The translations under genes and the position numbers were made by a program. This document shows, one piece after another, positions 7,873 through 17,300 of a stretch of DNA of 64,000 nt. Origin of the DNA: Candidatus Omnitrophota bacterium (GTDB lineage Bacteria; Hinthialibacterota; Hinthialibacteria; Hinthialibacterales; Hinthialibacteraceae); the NCBI GenBank assembly GCA_016934335.1, contig JAFGTC010000305.1, forward strand, positions 1 to 64,000, given 5' to 3'. The notes beneath the pieces are model-generated. The model had not been told where the DNA came from, made no database searches, and worked only from the letters and a program-made list of their open reading frames with translations. Every line of letters begins with the position of its first letter. Position 1 is the first letter of the stretch.

Positions 7873-9711
7873 TTAAGGAATGCGGGGGAGGTCTGCCGCC
7901 GGCTGTATGGTTGTTTTCGAAGGCCGTTTGCGCGGGCCGTTCAACAATCTTCCCAACCAGGTATACCGCACCAGGTATTGATATGTGAAAAGCAGGAAGG
8001 CGCTGATAAGGGTGCAAATCAAAATAAATTTCAGGAAGGCGGGAATGGGCCAATCGCGCATAATCATCTGCGCCCATATCACAAGCGGCAAATGGGCGAT
8101 GTAGAGCCAGTAGGACGAATCGGACAAGTATCGCATGGTTTTGTTTTCTTGAAGGAACAATTTTCGAAACAGCCCCATACACCCGAATGTCATCAACCAG
8201 GCGAAAGAAGCCTCCAGAACGTTTGCCGCCAATTTATGAATGGCCGGATTGATCCAGTATCTTCCTGACAACCCTCCTTCGGTGAAGGCGACGCCCAAAG
8301 GGAAGATAATTAACATCGCCAACGGCAAGGTAAACCAAAATCTTTTTCCAACCTGACCTGCGCTGTCATGTGCATCGAAATACAATGCCCCAAAGCCGAA
8401 GAAAATCGCATAAAAGAAAAATACCTGCGGCATGGGAATCAAAACCACCGAGGTGTCCGGACCGAAAAAAGATAGGGACATAAACCATAGCGGTATTAAA
8501 GTCACTGGGATCAGCCAAAGATAGCGGGCGGGAGATACAATCAGCCAGCTGGACGATCCTTGCCAATTCAATAAATCAGCGGCGAACGCACAAAAAGCAA
8601 ATCCAACGATCAGCAAACACAAAAACCAAAGAAACCACAGATGACCCAAAATAGGCCATTGGAAGAGGAAATAATATAACACCCCTGCTCCGATTGAGCT
8701 TTCTTCGGCGCCGGCGTCACGCAAAAGTGTGGCGATCTCTTTGCGTCCTGCTTCCACTTTTTCTCGATCAAGTTCAACCTGCAAAATAGAGGCGATGAAT
8801 TGCGTTGTGTTCCAGTCCGTCGCAAGCGTTTCTATAGGTGTTTGACCGTAAACATTTCTTATATGGATGTTCGCGCCATTTTGGATCAGCCGTTCGGCGC
8901 ATTCCGTATGGCCCATGAATGCGGCTGTATGAAGGGCGGTGCTGCCGTCTCGATTGAGTCCATTGATGTTGGCTCCGTGTTGAATCAGTAATTCAAGCAT
9001 TTCCGCGCGTCCAAAAAAGGCGGCGGCAATTAACAGAGTACTCTCATTGGCCGGCTCCCGCATATTAAGATCCGCGCCGTTGGCGATGTACCAATTCAAC
9101 GCGTCGACATTTCCATCGCTAACTGCGGTCCATATATCCATCTTCGGTCGGCTATTGTCGTTGATGGGTTTTTCGGATTCAATGGATTTTTCTTGAACGG
9201 CGGCGGCATTGGGATTTTCATTAGAGCCTTCTGCAATGGATTGTTGAATCTTTTGAATGTCTCCGTTTCTCGAGGAGGTTAAAATATCGTTTTCTGCACT
9301 CTGGGCTGAACCGGATTGCGCCGCCTTTTCTATTCCAGATCGAATGGCCGCAGCGCTGATCCAATTCAATGCCGGAATGATTGTGATCATGCTGAGCAGA
9401 AACGGCAGAAAAATACGCCGGAAGCGGTGCCATAAAAGCGACTTCAATCCGCGCTTTCGCCATAACATGGCCGTAAAAAATCCGCTGATCAAAAAAAAGA
9501 GGGGAATGCGAAAACCGTGCAGGGAAGAAAAAATCAAGCCGAATGCTCTGTGTTGTTGGCTGTCCTTAACGATCCACGGTATTGTTAAAGAGAAAGAGAG
9601 CGCTGCATGCAGCACGATTCCCGATAACATGGCAATCGCGCGAAGCGCATCCAGGTCATGGCGGCGGTTGATTCTCGCGTTATCGCTAAAAGTTGGATCC
9701 GTTTGCTTCAT
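7873..9711 (-). CDS. Acyltransferase-3 (OPGC/OafA-like) membrane protein with inserted ankyrin repeats
   Basis: 'RHDLDALRAIAMLSGIVLHA', 'RIPLFFLISGFFTAMLWRKRGLKSLLWHRFRRIFLPFLL' and later TM segments fit acyltransferase 3; residues ~140-337 contain ankyrin repeats ('GSTALHTAAFMGHTECAERLIQNGANIHIRN'). Confidence 0.85.
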   Translation of the reverse strand: MKQTDPTFSDNARINRRHDLDALRAIAMLSGIVLHAALSFSLTIPWIVKDSQQHRAFGLIFSSLHGFRIPLFFLISGFFTAMLWRKRGLKSLLWHRFRRIFLPFLLSMITIIPALNWISAAAIRSGIEKAAQSGSAQSAENDILTSSRNGDIQKIQQSIAEGSNENPNAAAVQEKSIESEKPINDNSRPKMDIWTAVSDGNVDALNWYIANGADLNMREPANESTLLIAAAFFGRAEMLELLIQHGANINGLNRDGSTALHTAAFMGHTECAERLIQNGANIHIRNVYGQTPIETLATDWNTTQFIASILQVELDREKVEAGRKEIATLLRDAGAEESSIGAGVLYYFLFQWPILGHLWFLWFLCLLIVGFAFCAFAADLLNWQGSSSWLIVSPARYLWLIPVTLIPLWFMSLSFFGPDTSVVLIPMPQVFFFYAIFFGFGALYFDAHDSAGQVGKRFWFTLPLAMLIIFPLGVAFTEGGLSGRYWINPAIHKLAANVLEASFAWLMTFGCMGLFRKLFLQENKTMRYLSDSSYWLYIAHLPLVIWAQMIMRDWPIPAFLKFILICTLISAFLLFTYQYLVRYTWLGRLLNGPRKRPSKTTIQPAADLPRIP

Positions 9712-9783
9712 AAGAGAATCCTACATTATAATGATCTGCTCTTTATTTATCAGGCTTATCCCCGTTTGTTGTGAAGGGAGATA

Positions 9784-10332
9784 TTACAACTCTTTGCTGG
9801 TTTTTCCTCCATGTTTTTTTAGAATCTCGGCGACGCTGGAGCGGACTTTCTTGATGCGTTCCAGATCAAGATCCATCTTCAAAATTCCGGCAACCATTTT
9901 ATAAATGCCTTCCAGTTCCTGGCTCCACTCTCCACCGACTACATCCATGGGCGTCGAACCGGCGTTGTTCGTCGTATTTACTTCCGCGCCGTTCTCGAGA
10001 AGCAGTTTCACAATCTCCGGATAGCAGAAGAAGACCGCAGTCATCAAAGCGGTGGAGCCATCGTTGTTCTTGATCTCTAATTCGGCGCCATTGTTGATCA
10101 ATAATCTTGCTGCTTCAGTTTGACCAAGCGCCGATGCGGCGATCAGAGGGGTTCCGCCTCCAGCCGGTTCTTTTTGGTTGAGATCGGTTCCTGCGGCTAT
10201 GTGTTTTTGTAATTCGGCGGTGTTTCCCGCGGCCGCAGCAGTCCAAATGTCAATGGTCGGCGCTTGAGATCCGCATCCCAACGCTAATAAAGCTGCGAAT
10301 CCCAGACAAAACGCTTTGGTATAAATCCTCAT
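9784..10332 (-). CDS. Ankyrin-repeat lipoprotein
   Basis: Signal peptide with lipobox-like 'LALGC', then ankyrin repeats 'GGTPLIAASALGQTEAARLLINNGAELEIKNNDGSTALMTA'. Confidence 0.85.
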   Translation of the reverse strand: MRIYTKAFCLGFAALLALGCGSQAPTIDIWTAAAAGNTAELQKHIAAGTDLNQKEPAGGGTPLIAASALGQTEAARLLINNGAELEIKNNDGSTALMTAVFFCYPEIVKLLLENGAEVNTTNNAGSTPMDVVGGEWSQELEGIYKMVAGILKMDLDLERIKKVRSSVAEILKKHGGKTSKEL

Positions 10333-10619
10333 TTTGCATTCTCCCTTTTATATAGAGTGAATTCGTCATGATAAACGGTACAGAAATTAATATAAGTGTA
10401 CTTAACTCCAATGCACAATATATTATGTTTTATGTAATATTAGGTGTTTGCATAAGTTGGTGATGACTTTTGTGCTGGGTTATCAGAGATATAAATTTCG
10501 TAAAAGTGGAGAAATCTATTTCTGTTTGGATTGATCAAGACTCCAATTTCATCTACGTTAGGGAAAACGACATGGAAAAGAGTTGTAGAATTTTTTTGGA
10601 TTTCAATAAGGATAAGTTC

Positions 10620-12107
10620 ATGATGAAGCGCATTACGGTATTCATGTTCGCACTATTGACTTGTTGTTTTATCGGACACGCTCAACCTTACGAAGCCAAC
10701 TGGGAATCGCTCGATCAACGTTCTGTCGCCGATTGGTTTGAAGACGCCAAATTCGGGATCTTCATTCATTGGGGGCCCTATTCCGTTCCGGCATGGACTC
10801 CCAAAGGAACCTATTCGGAATGGTATCAATATTGGATGCAATCGGAGACGTTGTTCGGGAACGGTAATTTCAAGGGGACGGAAGTGGCCGATTTTCACCG
10901 GAAAACCTATGGACATCATTTTCCTTATTACAAGTTCGGAGAGATGTTTACGGCGGATCAGTTTGAGCCGGAGCGGTGGGCGGAATTATTCAAAAAATCC
11001 GGCGCCAAGTATATCGTTCTAACGTCCAAGCATCACGACGGATTCTGTCTTTGGCCCAGCAAAGAGGCCAATGATCGCGGCTTTCCCTGGAACAGCGCGG
11101 ATGTCGGCGCTCATCGAGATCTACTGGGCGATTTAACTCAAGCCGTCAAAGCGGTTGATATCAAGATGGGCTTTTATTATTCGCTCTACGAATGGTATCA
11201 CCCTTGGTGGCAAAACGATAAAGAGCGCTTTGTACAAGAGCATTTTCTACCTCAAGTCAAAGATTTGGTCGAGCGATACCAGCCCGATATTCTTTGGGGC
11301 GACGGCGAGTGGGATATGACGCCGGAGCAATGGAGATCGCAAGAGATGCTGGCGTGGTTGTTTAATGAATCTTCCGTCAAGGACGCGGTCGTGATTAATG
11401 ATCGCTGGGGCAAAGGCGTCCGGCACCATCACGGCGGCTATTACACGACCGAATACGACGCCGCTGCGGAATACGACAAGCCTTGGGAAGAATGCCGGGG
11501 CATGGGATTTTCATTCGGCTATAACCAAAATGAAGACATCGAGGACTATAACTCAGCGCAAGTGCTTCTTTATATGCTGATCGACATCGTCGCTCATGGC
11601 GGGAATTTGCTGCTGGACATCGGGCCTGACGGACGAGGCAACATCCCGGTTATAATGCAGGAGCGTCTGCTGCAGATGGGACATTGGCTCGAAGCGAATG
11701 GCGAAGCCATTTATCAAACCCGGCCCTGGTTCACCAAAGTGCAGTGGACTGAAGGAGACCGCAATTATAAGCCTCCCAAGCAGTCCTATCTCGGCGGCGA
11801 CTACATTCTTGCGATGACAGTGAATCCCAAACCCGGTTATGCGGCGAAGGAAGTCTTTTTTACATCCAAAGGCGACGCGCTTTTTGCGATTACGCCCAAA
11901 TGGCCCATGGATGAACTTTCTTTGAAAGGCGTCCAAGCAAGCGAAAAAACGGAAATAACGCTCTTGGCCGACAGTCAGAATGTCTCTTTCAGGCAAGAGG
12001 GAGAAAATCTTGTTTTGACAATGCCTCCATTCGATCCGAATGTGCTCAAGAACGAGTTAACCTACGCTTATGTCTTTAAGATCTCCCATGTAAAAGGATC
12101 CGAATAA
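10620..12107 (+). CDS. Alpha-L-fucosidase, GH29 family, secreted
   Basis: 'WFEDAKFGIFIHWGPYSVPAW', 'KYIVLTSKHHDGFCLWPS', 'YQPDILWGDGEW' (nucleophile Asp region). Signal peptide at the MMKRITVFMFALLTCCFIGHAQ start. Confidence 0.92.
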   Translation: MMKRITVFMFALLTCCFIGHAQPYEANWESLDQRSVADWFEDAKFGIFIHWGPYSVPAWTPKGTYSEWYQYWMQSETLFGNGNFKGTEVADFHRKTYGHHFPYYKFGEMFTADQFEPERWAELFKKSGAKYIVLTSKHHDGFCLWPSKEANDRGFPWNSADVGAHRDLLGDLTQAVKAVDIKMGFYYSLYEWYHPWWQNDKERFVQEHFLPQVKDLVERYQPDILWGDGEWDMTPEQWRSQEMLAWLFNESSVKDAVVINDRWGKGVRHHHGGYYTTEYDAAAEYDKPWEECRGMGFSFGYNQNEDIEDYNSAQVLLYMLIDIVAHGGNLLLDIGPDGRGNIPVIMQERLLQMGHWLEANGEAIYQTRPWFTKVQWTEGDRNYKPPKQSYLGGDYILAMTVNPKPGYAAKEVFFTSKGDALFAITPKWPMDELSLKGVQASEKTEITLLADSQNVSFRQEGENLVLTMPPFDPNVLKNELTYAYVFKISHVKGSE

Positions 12108-12133
12108 TTGCGCTTCAGCGATCTTGCGGGCGA

Positions 12134-12886
12134 TTAGGGCTGCTTTCGCCATTCCAACCAAATTCCATAGTTGACGCCCTCGCTTCCCGAGGGATGAGGC
12201 CGGTGAATTTGATAATTTTGAATATTTAATTCTTGCATGATTTGTCGCAGATCTTGTTCGGTTTGATCAACATCATACGCAGGGAAGCGTGCATTCTTTT
12301 TCTGTCTTTCGCGGATCGCGCGAGCAGTTTCGGCGGGTAAATTTTCCGAAAAACCCCGGCCGATATAGGCGATCCCGCCGACTTTCAAGATGCGGTTGAC
12401 TTCGCTCAAGCCGGCTTTAACGCCTCCCCAGAAGGGGAAAGAGCCGCGCGAGACGACGATATCGGCATAGCCGTCTTTATAGGGAAGGTTTTTCGCATCG
12501 GCGTATTGGGCGCTGATGCGATCGGCGATCCCATTTTGCTGCGCTTTCTGGAAAAAGGCGTAAAAGGCGCCGGGATTGATGTCGGCGTTGATCCAATGGA
12601 GAGAAGGAGTTCGCTGCGCCAGTTCGACGATCAAATCCCCTTTACCGCTTCCCAGATCGATGCCGATTCCCTGCAGCGATTCGAGATGGAAGCGGTTTAC
12701 TAACCATTCCGCCAGCGGCGCGTACACGGGCGCAAGGACGCTTTTGGATGTTGGAGGTTGTTTTTCCTGAGCAGGGTGGGTTTGAATGTGTTCTTCGTTG
12801 TATTTAACGGACACGCAGCCCATAAAAAAAATGCTTGCTAAAATTGCAGACAGGCATAGATGGTAGTATCGTTTATAATGCGTCAT
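12134..12886 (-). CDS. Class I SAM-dependent methyltransferase-fold protein with lipoprotein signal peptide
   Basis: 'GIGIDLGSGKGDLIVELAQRTPSLHWINADINPGA' motif I and 'EVNRILKVGGIAYIG'; N-terminus 'MTHYKRYYHLCLSAILASIFFMGC' ends in a lipobox. Confidence 0.8.
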   Translation of the reverse strand: MTHYKRYYHLCLSAILASIFFMGCVSVKYNEEHIQTHPAQEKQPPTSKSVLAPVYAPLAEWLVNRFHLESLQGIGIDLGSGKGDLIVELAQRTPSLHWINADINPGAFYAFFQKAQQNGIADRISAQYADAKNLPYKDGYADIVVSRGSFPFWGGVKAGLSEVNRILKVGGIAYIGRGFSENLPAETARAIRERQKKNARFPAYDVDQTEQDLRQIMQELNIQNYQIHRPHPSGSEGVNYGIWLEWRKQP

Positions 12887-13170
12887 GGAGTGATCTTCCT
12901 TTGAATTTGCGTATTTTTTTCTCGCTTTCACTTGTGGCAGTTTATCATATGCCGTCATGCTGTTGTACTGCTGCATGTATATTTTACTATTTTTGAATCT
13001 AAGAATACTCTTCCTGACTCCACTAAGCAGCTGTTCCTATGCTATCATGTAGCGAAAAGTTGAATCTCCGATTGGAATTCGGCTTCTTTGGGGCTGACAA
13101 GCGAAAGCGTGAATCAAATCGGGGAGGGAAAATCAAAAAGACGCGCCGTCTTTCAGGAAACGTTGGTTTT

Positions 13171-14319
13171 ATGAAAATAAAATCCCGCAATTTCATTAGA
13201 TATATTTGTCCGTTGGTCTTGTTCTGTATATTTCCCCCTTTCTGCGCTTGGGCATGCAATGTCCCTGTTTTCCGGTATGCCTTAGAGAGATGGCCTGCGG
13301 ATATGTTTCATGTCGGAATTTGCTATGAGGAGACATTATCCGCCGAGATGCGAGATATTGTCAATCGAATGATCGGCGCATCGGCGGAAGGCGAAATCGG
13401 CTGCAATTTTACAGACGATTTGATTGATTTAAGCGATGAAAAATATGCTTCGCTGAAAACGTGGATGAATGAACAGGGATATGAACCGCCTTGCGTGCTT
13501 CTTCGATTTCCGCCTCATTTAAGAATCCCCGGGATTATCGAATCGGGGCCTTTGACCGAAAAATATGTGCGCTCCATGGTAGAGTCTCCCGCTCGGCGGG
13601 AGATCGCCGAACGCTTGTTGAATGGGGACGCCGCCGTTTGGATTTTTTTGGAAAGCGGCGATAAAGAACGAGATGATGAGACGCTGACCTTCATCCATGG
13701 ATGGCTCGATCAACTGGAGAAAGAACTAAAACTTCCTGATCTTTCCGATGTCACGATGGCGGATACAATCGCTATGGATGAATCGGCGCCTCCCATGCAG
13801 ATTCAATTTTCAACCATCCGCGTTTCTCGGACGGATCCCGCCGAGCAAACGTTGGTCAATATTCTCATGCACAGCGAGATCGATCTGTTCGACTATGAGA
13901 ATCAACCTATGCTGTTTCCCGTATTTGGCCGGGCGAGAATTTTGTATGCACTGATCGGAGAGGGAATCACGAAAGAGAATGTCCGTGAGGCGGCGGAATT
14001 TTTAATCGGCCCTTGTTCGTGTCTGGTGAAAGATTTGAATCCGGGAACGGATTTGTTGATGCCGGTTAATTGGGATGATCAACTCCAAAATTTCCTTGTT
14101 CAGGATCGGCATATCCCGCTTCCCTTCGGTTTGGCGGAGGCCGATTCGGCTCAAGAAACTCGTCAAGAACCAATTGTCGCTTCTTCCATCGCATCTTCGA
14201 CTCAATCTCTGACGGAATCTACCAGTCATCTCTTCCGAAACATTATACTGGGATTCATTGTGATTCTTTTGGCGAATGCGGTTTTCTTGATTTTCTATCT
14301 GCGCCGATCTAAAAACTAA
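13171..14319 (+). CDS. Exported protein of unknown function with C-terminal TM helix ('CNVPVFRYALERW' family)
   Basis: Signal peptide 'ICPLVLFCIFPPFCAWA', then 'CNVPVFRYALERWPADMFHV'; C-terminal 'NIILGFIVILLANAVFLIFYLRRSKN' TM anchor with basic tail. Confidence 0.75.
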   Translation: MKIKSRNFIRYICPLVLFCIFPPFCAWACNVPVFRYALERWPADMFHVGICYEETLSAEMRDIVNRMIGASAEGEIGCNFTDDLIDLSDEKYASLKTWMNEQGYEPPCVLLRFPPHLRIPGIIESGPLTEKYVRSMVESPARREIAERLLNGDAAVWIFLESGDKERDDETLTFIHGWLDQLEKELKLPDLSDVTMADTIAMDESAPPMQIQFSTIRVSRTDPAEQTLVNILMHSEIDLFDYENQPMLFPVFGRARILYALIGEGITKENVREAAEFLIGPCSCLVKDLNPGTDLLMPVNWDDQLQNFLVQDRHIPLPFGLAEADSAQETRQEPIVASSIASSTQSLTESTSHLFRNIILGFIVILLANAVFLIFYLRRSKN

Positions 14320-14377
14320 ACAGGAAAATCGACTCCACTGCAATCAACTAACAGTGCTGCAACAAAAATTTTGAATC

Positions 14378-17300
14378 ATGAAACAGAACGGAATCATCTT
14401 AATGAAATTTAAAATAAAAAGGATCTTTTTGAAAGTGAGAAAATTGGCGGGAGTTATTTATTGGTTGGTTTTATCTCTTATGATGACCATCGGATCTTCT
14501 GCGGAAGATTGGCCGATGTGGCGTTATGATGCGGGGCGGACGGCCGCTTCGCCGCAGACGATGACGGGGGAGTTGCATTTGCAATGGGTTCGCGAATATC
14601 CCCAACCGGCGCCTGTTTGGGATGATCCTCTCAACCAGGATCTGATGCAGTATGACACCGTCTACGAACCGATCGTATTGGGGGGTATGATGTTTGTGGG
14701 ATTTAACGGCTTTGATCGTCTTACGGCGATTGATACTGATACCGGCGAAGAAAAATGGTCTTTTTATGCGCAGGGGCCGGTTCGACTGCCGCCAGTCGCA
14801 GGGCGAGGAATGGTTTATTTTGTCAGCGATGACGGATGTCTTTATTGCCTCGACGCGGAAACCAGCGATTTGCAATGGAAATATCAAGGCGTTCCCCAAG
14901 ACCGCTTGATATTGGGCAACGAGCGTTTGATCTCGACCTGGTGCGCGAGAGGCGGGCCGGTGTTGAAGGATGGGATTGTCTATTTCGGCGCTGGAATCTG
15001 GCCGTTTATGGGCGTTTTTATTTTTGCTATTGATGCGGAAAGCGGCGAGGAGATTTGGGTTAACGACGGCGCCAGCGCCATTTTTATGAAGCAGCCCCAT
15101 AATTCTCCCTCATTCGCCAGCGTGGCGCCTCAAGGAAGTCTGGTTATTTCCGGCGATAAACTCCTGGTTCCCGGCGGGCGATCGGTTCCCGCATGCTTCG
15201 ATCTGAAAACGGGAGAGTTTCTCTATTATCGGCTGGCGGACAATGGGAAAACCGGCGGCGCTTTTGTGAGCGCCATCGGCGACCGCTTCGTGAATTACTA
15301 TCGCGATGAAGTCGTCAATTTATTCGATCTGTCGACCGGCGACATGCTGATTGGCCGCTTTGGAAAATGTCCTGTGCTTACGCCGACTGCCTTTTACAGC
15401 AGAGGGGAGAAGGTTGTCGCGCACGATTATGCCAACCTCCGCATGATCGAAAAAGAGAAATTGGAGCGCGATAGAACGACGAGAGAACTTAAAGTAACAA
15501 TTGAAAAAGAGTGGAAGCTCGATGCCAAATGGGAACTGGGCGTGGATGGAGCCGGCGACTTGATCAAGGCGGGCGACCGTTTGTTTGCGGGAGGAGAAAA
15601 TGTTGTCGCCGCGATTGATTTGCCGTCGAACGACTCCAATCAACCGGTTGTTTCCTGGCAAGCCGCCATTGAGGGAACCGCATCGAGACTGATAGCGGCG
15701 GACGATAAATTGTTTGTCGTGACGAATCATGGAAAGATCTATGCTTTTGGTGCGGAGGAGCGCGAGCCTCAACAGTTCCCCTTCGAGACGAAAGCGCCTG
15801 CTCTCTCTGACGAGGTTGTTGAAAAGGCAAAATCCATTCTTGAACTGACTTCGGTTCGGGAAGGATATTGTTTTATTTATGGCGTGACGAACGGAGATTT
15901 GATGGAGGCCCTGGTTCGTCATTCCGATCTGCGCGTAGTTGCATTCGATCCGGATCCGCAGAAAGTGGACGCCCTGCGCCGCCGCTTCGCAGACGCCGGA
16001 TTGTATGGAGAGCGTTTATCCATACGCGTCGGAGATCTGCTGACCGATCCAACCGCGCCCTATATCGCCAGCCTGACTCTTTTTGAAGATCTTTCGGCGT
16101 CTTCGTATACAAAAGATTGTCAGTTTGTGACGCGTCTCATCCATCAGACGCGGCCCTATGGAGGGATGATTTGTCTGCAATTGCATGATAACGACGCCAT
16201 TCGCGTTATTAACAGCGTCAAGCAATGCGATCCTCCAAACATCAATATCTATCAATCGGACGGCTATGTGCAAATCGTTCGCGAGGGGGGATTGCCCGGC
16301 GCCGATGATTGGTCGCATCAATATGGGAACATTGCCAATACGGTCAAATCGGACGATCAGCTTGTTAAACTACCTTTGGGATTGTTGTGGTACGGCGGCA
16401 GTTCCAACCTGGATGTTTTGCCGCGTCATGGCCACGGACCGCCCGAGCAAATTGTGGGCGGCCGTTTGTTTATCCAGGGTATGAATTCGCTAAGCGCTCG
16501 CGATGTATATACGGGACGCGTTTTGTGGAAGCGTACTTTTCCGGAATTGGATAATTATGGTGTTTTTTACGATGAAACGTATCAAGATACGCCTCTTTCG
16601 ACGGAATACAACCAAATTCATATTCCCGGCGCCAACGCGCGGGGAACGAATTATGTCGTTGCGCCGGATAAAATCTATCTGGTCATCAAAAACCAATGTC
16701 ATGTGCTCGATCCTGTCGATGGACAAACCCTGCAGGTCATTGCACTTCCAGAATTTCCTCATAGCGGCGATGTGGATGAGTGGGGCTATATCGGCGTATA
16801 TGAAGATTATCTGATTGCCGGAGGGGGATTTGCATCCTTCTCGGATTTCATCGATTTGAGTTCCGATGTCGAGAAGAAAAAACGGCCCTTTTATAACTAT
16901 GATATCTCTTCGAGCAAGAGGCTGGTGGTCATGAATCGCCATTCCGGCGATGTGATTTGGAGTTTTAACGCTGACTTGGGACTGCGGCACAATGCTATCG
17001 TCGCCGGCAGCGGCAAAATTTTCTGCATCGATAAAATGCCGGAACTTGTTGAGAAATCTCTGAAGCGGCGCGGCAGGAATTACATTGGCACGCCTCGGCT
17101 TTTGGCTTTCGATATTCGCAATGGAAATATTTTGTGGAGTATGACCGACGATGTATTTGGAACATGGCTCAGTTATTCGACCGAATACGACATTTTGATC
17201 GAAGCGGTGCGCTATTCGCGAGACATGCTGGCGGAGGAGCCTCGAGAGAAATTAGCCGGCTTTCGCGGGAAAGATGGAGAACCGCTTTGGAAGAATGACG

